A stretch of DNA of 5,884 nucleotides from Flavobacteriia bacterium (lineage in GTDB: Bacteria; Bacteroidota; Bacteroidia; Flavobacteriales; Flavobacteriaceae). The notes beneath the pieces were generated by a model. That model worked only from the letters and a program-made list of their open reading frames with translations. It ran no database searches and was not told where the DNA came from. Shown here one piece after another: positions 1 through 5,884 of the stretch. Numbering within the stretch: the first letter of the stretch is position 1; every line of letters begins with the position of its first letter. A program made the position numbers and the translations under genes. The DNA lies in NCBI GenBank assembly GCA_030626085.1, contig DAOUPQ010000119.1:1-5884 (forward strand). The letters are read 5' to 3'.

Positions 1-152
1 ATATTTTTCATGGCAATCAGATAGCTCAAAAATCAGTCCAAAATTAAGCATATGTTAGTTTATTAACGGTTAAATCATTAATAATTTTTTTAAACCTTTT
101 GTGTTTTGGATTCCATGTAAGAACTTCTTATTTTAGTAAAAAATTAAAGATC

Positions 153-1241
153 ATGATAAAACAAAAGATACTCAATAAAAAATCAATTGATTTCTTAGAA
201 AAATATTTAAATAATGCTGCACCAACAGGTTACGAATCTGAAGGTCAAAAAATTTGGATGGATTACCTAAAACCTTATGTAGATACTTTTATTACAGATA
301 ATTATGGTACAGCTGTGGGTGTTATTAATCCGGATTCGGAGTATAAAGTAGTTATTGAAGGACATGCCGATGAAATATCCTGGTATGTGAATTATATTAC
401 TGATGAAGGATTGATCTATGTGATAAGAAATGGCGGTAGTGATCATCAGATAGCGCCTTCTAAACGAGTAAATATTCATACTAAAAAAGGGATCGTAAAA
501 GGAATTTTTGGATGGCCTGCAATTCATACACGTTTAAAAGGCAAAGAAGAACCACCAAAATTAGATAATATTTTTATTGATGTAGGATGTAAAACTAATA
601 AAGAAGTTGAAAAATTAGGTGTTCATGTAGGTTGTGTAATTACTTATCCTGATAAATTTTTTATTTTAAACAAAAACAATTTTGTTTGTCGTGCCATAGA
701 TAACAGAATTGGCGGGTTTATGATAGCAGAAGTTGCCAGATTATTGAAGGAAAATAAGAAAAAATTACCTTTTGGTTTATACATTACCAATTCAGTACAG
801 GAAGAAATTGGTTTACGTGGTGCTGAAATGATCACACATACCATAAAACCAGATTTAGCGATAGTTACTGATGTTTGCCATGATACTACCACACCTATGA
901 TCGATAAAAAGAAAGAAGGTGAAACAAAATCGGGAGACGGACCGGTAATTTCATATGCTCCTGCCGTTCAAAATAATGTAAGGGAACTGATCATTGAAAC
1001 TGCCGAAAAAAATATGATTCCTTTTCAGCGTATGGCTTCCTCCAGAGCAACCGGAACAGATACTGATGCTTTTGCTTATTCAAATGGAGGCGTACCTTCG
1101 GCATTGATCTCTTTAGCACTTCGTTATATGCATACTACTGTAGAAATGGTGCATAAAGATGATGTGGAAAATGTGATTAGATTAATTTACGAAACATTAT
1201 TAGCAATTGACCCAAATAAAGGATTTAGTTATTTTAAATAG
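153..1241 (+). CDS. M42 family metallopeptidase (glutamyl aminopeptidase / endoglucanase-like)
   Basis: Cytoplasmic di-metal aminopeptidase of the M42 (TET/FrvX/CelM) family, which trims N-terminal residues from short peptides; family members often assemble into dodecamers. With the start at 153 the protein has 362 residues, normal for the family. All expected metal and catalytic residues are visible: H71 and D73 in GHADE, D183 in AIDNRIGG, the glutamate pair E217-E218 in QEEIG, D240 in VTDVCHD, and H327 in RYMHTTVE. The N-terminal APTGYES (residues 23-29) is also typical. An in-frame ATG at 99 would add 18 residues that do not resemble the family; the ATG at 153 places the usual short helix directly before APTGYE, so I prefer it. 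No clear Shine-Dalgarno precedes it. The stop lies six bases before the thioesterase gene, so the two are probably co-transcribed. Family is near certain; substrate preference cannot be read from sequence. Confidence 0.93.
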   Translation: MIKQKILNKKSIDFLEKYLNNAAPTGYESEGQKIWMDYLKPYVDTFITDNYGTAVGVINPDSEYKVVIEGHADEISWYVNYITDEGLIYVIRNGGSDHQIAPSKRVNIHTKKGIVKGIFGWPAIHTRLKGKEEPPKLDNIFIDVGCKTNKEVEKLGVHVGCVITYPDKFFILNKNNFVCRAIDNRIGGFMIAEVARLLKENKKKLPFGLYITNSVQEEIGLRGAEMITHTIKPDLAIVTDVCHDTTTPMIDKKKEGETKSGDGPVISYAPAVQNNVRELIIETAEKNMIPFQRMASSRATGTDTDAFAYSNGGVPSALISLALRYMHTTVEMVHKDDVENVIRLIYETLLAIDPNKGFSYFK

Positions 1242-1247
1242 ATAAAT

Positions 1248-1718
1248 ATGAAATTAATAAAACCAATTCAAGATCTATATGATGATGATTTTTCTCATTG
1301 TTATGGATGCGGTAGGTTAAATGATGAAGGACTTCATTTAAAAACCTATTTAGAAAATAATTTTACAATAAGCAGATTTACACCAAAAGATCATCATATT
1401 GCCATTGAAGGTTTTGTTTATGGTGGTTTATTAGCATCGTTGATCGATTGCCATGGCACAGGCTCAGCTGCAATTTTTTATGCACAAGAAAATAAGATAG
1501 AGCTCAAAGAGGGAAATTCACCCAGATTTGTTACCGGTAAATTAAATGTAAATTATTTAAAACCAACGCCACTTGGTAAAGAATTAGTTATCACTGGTGA
1601 ATTGATTGTGGCTGCAAAACGCAAAGTTAAAACAAAGATCAATGTGCTTGTTGATGGGGTTGTAACAGTAACAGGTGAGGTAACAGCTATTCTATTACCG
1701 GAGAATTTTGGAGGTTGA
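1248..1718 (+). CDS. PaaI-like hotdog-fold thioesterase
   Basis: Predicted cytoplasmic acyl-CoA thioesterase of 156 residues with a single hotdog domain. The N-terminal segment carries a CYGCGRLNDEGLHLK element (C18, C21) found in a subset of PaaI-like thioesterases. The central helix reads GFVYGGLLASLIDCHGTGSA (residues 55-74), matching the PaaI pattern xxHGGxxxxxxD, with D67 in the place of the catalytic acid. The His of HGG is Tyr (Y58) here. The strand motif NYLKPTPLGKEL (102-113) is the usual 'YLrPvplG' of the fold, and the last part (KTKINVLVDGVVTVTGEVTA, 128-147) forms the expected final beta strands. It starts six bases after the M42 peptidase stop, in the same likely transcript; nothing links the two functionally. 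The start codon is the only sensible one. Substrate is unknown. The fold assignment is firm, thioesterase activity is inferred from family. Confidence 0.88.
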   Translation: MKLIKPIQDLYDDDFSHCYGCGRLNDEGLHLKTYLENNFTISRFTPKDHHIAIEGFVYGGLLASLIDCHGTGSAAIFYAQENKIELKEGNSPRFVTGKLNVNYLKPTPLGKELVITGELIVAAKRKVKTKINVLVDGVVTVTGEVTAILLPENFGG

Positions 1719-1737
1719 TTATTTTTTCATTTCTTTG
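1707..1737 (+). promoter_or_regulatory. Candidate Bacteroidota-type promoter for the L,D-transpeptidase group
   Basis: TTTG at 1707-1710 is followed after 19 bases by TTTCTTTG at 1730-1737, one mismatch from the Bacteroidota -7 element TAnnTTTG, with a spacing that fits the known -33/-7 arrangement. Transcription would begin near 1743-1746, leaving a leader of roughly 24 bases before the ATG at 1769. The -33 element overlaps the last codons of the thioesterase gene. It is the only such pair noticed in the gaps between these genes, and it sits in the longest of them. AT-rich DNA makes chance matches likely, so this is tentative. Confidence 0.4.
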
Positions 1738-1768
1738 CAAGGAACAAGAATTAATTAAAATCCTATAA

Positions 1769-3364
1769 ATGAAAAGATTAAGCATTTTGCTCTTTGTGTT
1801 AATTAATGTAAATACATTGATTTCACAAAATTCTTCATCAAAACAGATCATTGAAGAAAAAGTTAAGAATAAATCAATTTCAGCAGCTGGAATTGTTCTT
1901 TTATCACAAAAAGTTTTATCAGATTTTTATTTAAATAGAGAATTTGAACTAGCCTGGAAAGACGAAAAAGACAGAAAAGATCTGATAGCAGCTATTCAAT
2001 CGGCTTATGATGAAGGTTTAACCCCTTCTGATTATCATATAGAAATAATTGAAAATCTAACCAAATCAAACCACAAGAAATTAAATAAAGAAGATGCTGT
2101 AGAATTAGATCTGATCCTAACAGATGCGTATATTCTATATGCTTCTCATTTGGCATCCGGTAAAGTTGAGCAATCAAAAATTAGAAAAGATTGGGATTTA
2201 CAATTAAACACAAAACCAATAAGAGTTGATAGTTTATTGACTGTTTCTTTAAATAACAATACAATTATTGAATCTTTAAATAACGAAAAACCCCAAACTT
2301 ACATATATAAGAATTGTAAAAGATCGCTTAAAAAATTTAGAAAGATTGTTAGTGATGGTGGTTGGAATAAAATTCCTGAAGGTGAAACATTAAAGAAAGG
2401 AATGACTGATGATAGAATTGCAAAAGTTAGAGAATATTTAGTTTTAGAGCAAGGTTTTCCAATGGTTCTGGAAAACGCAAATGTATTTGATGAAGATTTA
2501 GAAAGAGCTGTTATCGAATTTCAAGACAAACACAATACATCTGAAGATGGTGTAATTGGTGCAAGAACATTAAGACTTATGAATGTATCAGCAGATGAAA
2601 TTGTTGATAAGATAAGAGTGAATATGGAAAGAGCACGATGGTTGCCACCGGTGTTTGGAGATGATTATTTAATGGTTAATATCGCAGGTTTCTATATCAA
2701 GAGATTCATTAATGGTGAAGAAGTTTATTATTCAAGAGTTATTGTTGGGAAAATAAATCATGAAACACCAATTTTTAAAGGGGAAATGAAATATATTGAA
2801 ATGAATCCCACATGGACTTTGCCATACTCTATTGCTACAAAGGAAACTTTACCAAAATTAAAAAAGAATCCCGGATATTTCAATGACAAGCATATGATCA
2901 TAATGGATAGAAATGGGAAAAAACTAGATCCTAATAATATTGATTTCAGTCAGTATTCAATTGGTAACTTTCCATTTATCATTCGGCAAACTGCCGGACC
3001 TTGGAATGATTTAGGGCAAGTAAAATTTATATTTCCCAATAAGCATTCAGTTTATTTACACGATACTCCTTCACGTAGTTTATTTGAGAAAAAAGGTAAT
3101 AGAGCTTTTAGTCATGGATGCATTCGTTTACAAAAAAAATGGGAATTATTAATGGGTTTAATGGGAGATCCATGGGATATGAATAAAATTAATAAAGTTT
3201 TAGATTCGGGTGAAACCACAAGAATTAATTTAAAAGAACCTATAGATATTTACTTACTTTACGGAACTGTTAGTTATGGGAAAAATGATGAAATGTATAT
3301 AGATAAAGATGTTTATAAACGAGATCCAGCTGTTTTAAAGGCTTTAAATAAACCTATGTTTTAA
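1769..3364 (+). CDS. YcbB/LdtD-type murein L,D-transpeptidase
   Basis: Periplasmic enzyme that forms 3-3 (mDAP-mDAP) cross-links in peptidoglycan, or attaches or releases cell-wall partners by the same cysteine chemistry. The 531-residue protein begins with a signal peptide (MKRLSILLFVLINVNTLIS, cleavage probably just after residue 19). Residues 40-200 form the helical scaffold domain of the YcbB family (FYLNREFELAWKDEKD, then AYDEGLTPSDYH at 79-90). Residues 213-271 are a peptidoglycan-binding domain, ending DGVIGARTLRLMN. The linker VNMERARWLP (284-293) leads into the YkuD catalytic domain: VIVGK (324-328), MNPTWTLPYSI (345-355), H431 in YLHDTP, and the active site SHGCIRL (448-454) with nucleophile C451 and R453. 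All catalytic residues are present, and the length lies somewhat below E. coli LdtD (about 615). It opens a tight group with the CorA gene 24 bases downstream. The start codon fits the signal peptide; no Shine-Dalgarno is seen. Whether it cross-links, hydrolyses or anchors proteins cannot be decided here. Confidence 0.93.
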   Translation: MKRLSILLFVLINVNTLISQNSSSKQIIEEKVKNKSISAAGIVLLSQKVLSDFYLNREFELAWKDEKDRKDLIAAIQSAYDEGLTPSDYHIEIIENLTKSNHKKLNKEDAVELDLILTDAYILYASHLASGKVEQSKIRKDWDLQLNTKPIRVDSLLTVSLNNNTIIESLNNEKPQTYIYKNCKRSLKKFRKIVSDGGWNKIPEGETLKKGMTDDRIAKVREYLVLEQGFPMVLENANVFDEDLERAVIEFQDKHNTSEDGVIGARTLRLMNVSADEIVDKIRVNMERARWLPPVFGDDYLMVNIAGFYIKRFINGEEVYYSRVIVGKINHETPIFKGEMKYIEMNPTWTLPYSIATKETLPKLKKNPGYFNDKHMIIMDRNGKKLDPNNIDFSQYSIGNFPFIIRQTAGPWNDLGQVKFIFPNKHSVYLHDTPSRSLFEKKGNRAFSHGCIRLQKKWELLMGLMGDPWDMNKINKVLDSGETTRINLKEPIDIYLLYGTVSYGKNDEMYIDKDVYKRDPAVLKALNKPMF

Positions 3365-3388
3365 GAGTATAATATATTTTTTCAAAAG

Positions 3389-4345
3389 ATGGTTACAATA
3401 AAATATTTTAACAAAGAAAAAGAAAAACTGAATACATCCACAGAATTAATGGAGGTGTTAAATATTCCTGTTGAGGATGTTTTATGGATTGATATTTTTA
3501 AGGAGTCTTTTGATCTGTCAAAACTAGAAGAATATTTGGATGTTAGGATGGCACCTTTTAGTCATTTAAAAAAAATTGGGCATAGTGCTAGATTTATAGA
3601 AAATGAAAGTGAGCTTATTATCAATACAAGTATTTTGATTAGGAGTAAAAGTTCTTTTATCAGTAAACCAATTTCTTTTATTTTAAAAGATAATTATTTA
3701 ATTTCTTTTCACAATCTTTCTCATTTATCCATTGACGAATTACAAAAAGATATTGATAAATCAAAGATTTCTTCATTAGATGGTAAAATTATTTTCTTTA
3801 AGATCTTTGAAAATATTCTTGAAACTGATATAGATCTCATTGAAAGCATAACAAAAGAAATAGATGATTTTGGTAAAATATTGAAAGAAAATAAACACTT
3901 AGAAGAAAATTTAATTCATTCAATAACACATTTACAAGAATTGTTAATGATTTTGAGGAGAAATATACTAAGAAAACAAAGAATAGTTTCGTCCATTTCC
4001 AAAAGTGAGTTTTTTTCAAAAAAAGTGTATAAAAAACATATTTCAATCATTGAAAAAGATATACATTCTTTACTTGATTATACCGCTTTTGATTTTGAGA
4101 GATTAGAGTATTTACAAGATACTTTAATGGGATTACTCAATATGCGTCAAAATGTGATCATGAAAATATTTACTATAGTTTCTGTAATATTTTTACCGCC
4201 TACACTTATAGCTAGTATTTATGGGATGAATTTTCCTGATATGCCTGAACTAAAGTTTCCCCATGCATATCCAATAGCGATTTCAATAATGATAGTACTA
4301 TCATTGATTGCCCTATTTTATTTTAAACGAAAAAAATGGATATAG
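3389..4345 (+). CDS. corA: CorA-family magnesium/cobalt transport protein
   Basis: Inner-membrane channel for Mg2+ (also Co2+ and Ni2+ in some members), working as a homopentamer gated by cytoplasmic Mg2+. The 318 residues match the usual CorA length. Residues 1-130 form the cytoplasmic alpha/beta domain, about 135-255 the long helical funnel (LETDIDLIESITKEIDDFGK onward), then two membrane segments at about 259-278 and 293-311. The signature YGMN (278-281) followed by FPDMPEL (282-288) is intact; this periplasmic loop selects hydrated Mg2+. The stretch IMKIFTIVSVIFLPPT leading into TM1 closely resembles Thermotoga CorA as I recall it, and the C-terminus ends in the expected basic KRKKWI, part of the basic ring near the gate. 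It follows the transpeptidase by 24 bases and precedes the TAXI-like gene by 18, so co-transcription is likely. These gaps are too short for an Mg2+-sensing riboswitch leader. Ion preference between Mg2+ and other divalents is inferred from family only. Confidence 0.94.
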   Translation: MVTIKYFNKEKEKLNTSTELMEVLNIPVEDVLWIDIFKESFDLSKLEEYLDVRMAPFSHLKKIGHSARFIENESELIINTSILIRSKSSFISKPISFILKDNYLISFHNLSHLSIDELQKDIDKSKISSLDGKIIFFKIFENILETDIDLIESITKEIDDFGKILKENKHLEENLIHSITHLQELLMILRRNILRKQRIVSSISKSEFFSKKVYKKHISIIEKDIHSLLDYTAFDFERLEYLQDTLMGLLNMRQNVIMKIFTIVSVIFLPPTLIASIYGMNFPDMPELKFPHAYPIAISIMIVLSLIALFYFKRKKWI

Positions 4346-4363
4346 ATTTAAGAACTTTATAAA

Positions 4364-5650
4364 ATGAATAAATTCAAATACACTTTTGTTATTTTTTTTG
4401 TAATGATAGCTTTATTTTCTTGTTCAAAAGAAAAGCGAAGTTTAAAATTATTAAAAGTTTCTGAGCATAGTTCTTCAAAAGTTAATGATTCGGCTCTAAG
4501 AAATATTTTAAATGAAGAAGCAGGTATTATACTACAAACAGAAAATACAATAGATGAAGATTTTGCACTAGAACAATTAAAAGAAGGAAAAGTTGATTTG
4601 GTCATTATACCAAATAATATAACAAATATCGAATCAAATTTTAGAACTGTAATTCCATTATTACCTAGGTTTTTGATGATTTTAACTAATCAGCCAACTG
4701 ATTATAAGAATTTAAATGAATTACTTAATGATGGAATTGTATATTTTGAAGATCAGTCGAGACTAGATTCTTTATTTTTCAAAAATTTATATTATAATTT
4801 TAATATTGATGAGAGAAAAATACGATCAAAAAGTTTTGACGAAATTGAATTTGAAAAAGAATCGGATAGTTTAAAAGTTTATGTTGGTTTAACACATTTA
4901 AATAATCCATTAATAAAGAATTTAACATATCACGGTTGGTCATTATTTTCACTAGGAAATGTAGATAATTATGGTAAAGGATCTAAGGTAGAAGGATTTA
5001 CTTTGATGAATATGAGTGTTTATCCTTTTGTAATTCCAATGCATATTTACAAAGGTAAACCTGAAAAATCTATTTTAACAATCGCTATTAAAGATATATT
5101 AATTGCAAGAACTGATTTAAGCAATCAAATAGTTTATGATATTGTTGAGGCTCTGACAGAGCATAGATCACGTATTATACAATTGGATAATAACTTTAAT
5201 TTACTCGATTTTGATTATGATAAACATGTTTTGTCTTTTCCTATCCATGATGGCACTCGTCATTATATAGATAAAAATAAACCACCTTTATGGTCAAAAT
5301 ATGTAAAAATGATATGGCCGTTAATTTCTATATCCGCAGTACTTTTTGGAATTTTTGCTTCCTTTAGAAACAAATATAAGAGAAGAAAAAAACAAAATAT
5401 TGAGATGTATTACAATTCTTTGCTTGATATTAGAAGTAAGTCTGAAGAAGCAATAGGTGTAGATAATCTTGTAGATATATTAAAAGAATTGAAAGCAGTA
5501 AGAGCAGAGGCAATGAAATCTTTGGCAAATAAAAAGCTGGATTCAGGGGAATCATTTAATATATTTTTAGCACTTTATAATGACACAAAAACTGATTTAA
5601 TAGAAAATCTTAAAGAAATTCGTTTAAAAATTCAGGAAAATATAGCCTAG
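4364..5650 (+). CDS. TAXI-like solute-binding lipoprotein with C-terminal membrane anchor and cytoplasmic tail
   Basis: Protein of 428 residues most like the TAXI class of TRAP-transporter solute receptors. It begins with a lipoprotein signal (basic start, hydrophobic 7-18, lipobox-like LFSC with C20). Residues 27-290 show the periplasmic-binding pattern: LEQLKEGKVDLVIIPNN (69-85), VIPLLPRFLMILTN (96-109), a proline-rich VYPFVIPMHIYKG segment (219-231), and TDLSNQIVYDIVEALTEH (250-267), which matches the TAXI C-terminal helix. SFPIHDGTRHYID (291-303) corresponds to the family's 'HPGAxxYy' element and leads to one membrane helix (about 316-334). A basic RNKYKRRKKQ follows, then about 85 mostly helical, charged residues predicted to be cytoplasmic. 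The glycine-rich N-terminal TAXI signature is not recognisable (here VSEHSSSKVND). A lipid anchor plus a membrane helix implies inner-membrane location. No TRAP permease gene is in the window, so a transport role is uncertain; sensing or scaffolding is possible. It lies 18 bases after corA. Confidence 0.7.
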   Translation: MNKFKYTFVIFFVMIALFSCSKEKRSLKLLKVSEHSSSKVNDSALRNILNEEAGIILQTENTIDEDFALEQLKEGKVDLVIIPNNITNIESNFRTVIPLLPRFLMILTNQPTDYKNLNELLNDGIVYFEDQSRLDSLFFKNLYYNFNIDERKIRSKSFDEIEFEKESDSLKVYVGLTHLNNPLIKNLTYHGWSLFSLGNVDNYGKGSKVEGFTLMNMSVYPFVIPMHIYKGKPEKSILTIAIKDILIARTDLSNQIVYDIVEALTEHRSRIIQLDNNFNLLDFDYDKHVLSFPIHDGTRHYIDKNKPPLWSKYVKMIWPLISISAVLFGIFASFRNKYKRRKKQNIEMYYNSLLDIRSKSEEAIGVDNLVDILKELKAVRAEAMKSLANKKLDSGESFNIFLALYNDTKTDLIENLKEIRLKIQENIA

Positions 5651-5657
5651 AATTTTT

Positions 5658-5884
5658 TTAAGCTCTAATACCGGTTTCAATTTTTCCTGTTTCATTATTT
5701 AATTCAGAACCTCCCATGGAATGAGGAATCATATACATGGCAAAGAGTACGAGCATAGCAATAATTGGCCATAATCTATTTTTTGGATTTTTACGAAGTA
5801 CAAAAAAAGCTACTACCCAAAAAAGCCATGCAAAAAGGGTTTTATTATCGGTCCAGTCACCACCAAAAGGCCATCCGGTCCACA
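5658..5884 (-). CDS. C-terminal part of an uncharacterised small membrane protein (cut by window edge)
   Basis: Reading the minus strand from the right edge gives an open frame of 74 complete codons ending in TAA at 5660-5658. The start lies beyond the window. The visible part begins WTGWPFGGDWTDNKTLFAW, continues into a hydrophobic helix (about visible residues 15-29, ending FFVLRKNPKNRLW), then a second helix (about 39-55, IIAMLVLFAMYMIPHS) and a short polar tail, MGGSELNNETGKIETGIRA. Two membrane helices joined by a short basic loop, with aromatic residues at the borders, make this a real membrane protein rather than a chance frame. The motif PFGxDWTDNKTL looks like a conserved element of uncharacterised Bacteroidota membrane proteins, but I cannot name a function. 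The gene converges on the TAXI-like gene with seven bases between stop codons; no shared promoter is possible at this end. Confidence 0.75.
   Translation of the reverse strand, partial: WTGWPFGGDWTDNKTLFAWLFWVVAFFVLRKNPKNRLWPIIAMLVLFAMYMIPHSMGGSELNNETGKIETGIRA

Noticed and set aside
1..58. Possible ends or starts of a neighbouring gene at the left edge: + strand frames running to stops at 45-47 and 56-58, and a minus-strand frame open from an ATG at 51-49 to the edge.
   Set aside because: Each gives only 14-18 residues with no recognisable pattern, and the three alternatives contradict each other. More sequence to the left would settle it.
94..108. TTTG-containing sequences before the M42 gene as a Bacteroidota -7 element.
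   Set aside because: Both candidates differ from TAnnTTTG at two positions and neither has a TTTG or TTG at a suitable upstream distance.
99..152. Upstream ATG at 99 as the start of the M42 peptidase.
   Set aside because: The 18 extra residues (MCFGFHVRTS...) do not resemble the family N-terminus, while the ATG at 153 gives the normal length and normal spacing to the APTGYE motif.
267..527. Minus-strand open frame opposite the M42 gene, along with similar ones at 644-892, 1992-2177, 3837-4046 and 4357-4605.
   Set aside because: Each lies antisense to a well-supported gene with intact family motifs, and their translations are low-complexity and show no domain pattern.
668..687. Hairpin AAACAAAA / TTTTGTTT with a four-base loop.
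   Set aside because: It lies within the M42 coding region, is nearly all A/T, and has no position or run of T that would suit a terminator; likely a by-product of the Lys/Asn-rich codons.
3368..3373. TATAAT before corA, resembling an E. coli -10 box.
   Set aside because: The likely host uses a different sigma-factor consensus, no matching -35 is present, and TATAAT is common by chance in such AT-rich gaps.
5150..5162. GCTCT-GAC-AGAGC hairpin in the TAXI-like gene.
   Set aside because: A five-base stem within codons for a conserved helix, with no flanking T-run; no regulatory meaning supported.
5643..5668. Possible bidirectional terminator between the converging genes.
   Set aside because: There is a T-run (5653-5659) but only a four-base TAGA/TCTA pairing around it, too weak to call an intrinsic terminator.

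Overview
The window is strongly AT-rich, densely coding DNA that looks like a member of the Bacteroidota. The signs are the near absence of Shine-Dalgarno sequences before otherwise convincing starts, a promoter candidate of the TTTG / TAnnTTTG type used by the Bacteroidota sigma factor, and protein sequences resembling that phylum. This is inferred from style and family resemblance; no rRNA or marker gene is present.

Layout. Five genes lie head to tail on the + strand. The first two, six bases apart, encode an M42-family aminopeptidase (153-1241) and a PaaI-like hotdog thioesterase (1248-1718). A 50-base gap with a promoter-like sequence follows. Then comes a second tight group with gaps of 24 and 18 bases: a YcbB/LdtD-type L,D-transpeptidase (1769-3364), a CorA magnesium channel (3389-4345), and a TAXI-like solute-binding lipoprotein with a C-terminal membrane anchor and cytoplasmic tail (4364-5650). 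At the right edge the 3' end of a minus-strand gene for a small membrane protein (5658-5884, cut by the window) converges on the TAXI-like gene, with only seven bases between the two stop codons. Nothing is called in the first 152 bases.

How the genes fit together. The first pair is cytoplasmic housekeeping: peptide trimming and acyl-CoA thioester hydrolysis, with no obvious shared pathway. The second group is envelope-oriented: a periplasmic peptidoglycan cross-linking enzyme, an inner-membrane Mg2+ channel and a membrane-tethered periplasmic binding protein. Co-transcription is likely from the spacing, but no shared biochemical pathway is evident.

No mobile element, CRISPR array, RNA gene, toxin-antitoxin pair or defence system is visible. 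The window reads as ordinary chromosome. The one protein that stands out is the TAXI-like lipoprotein: its N-terminal binding signature looks degenerate, it carries an unusual cytoplasmic tail, and no TRAP permease gene is visible next to it.
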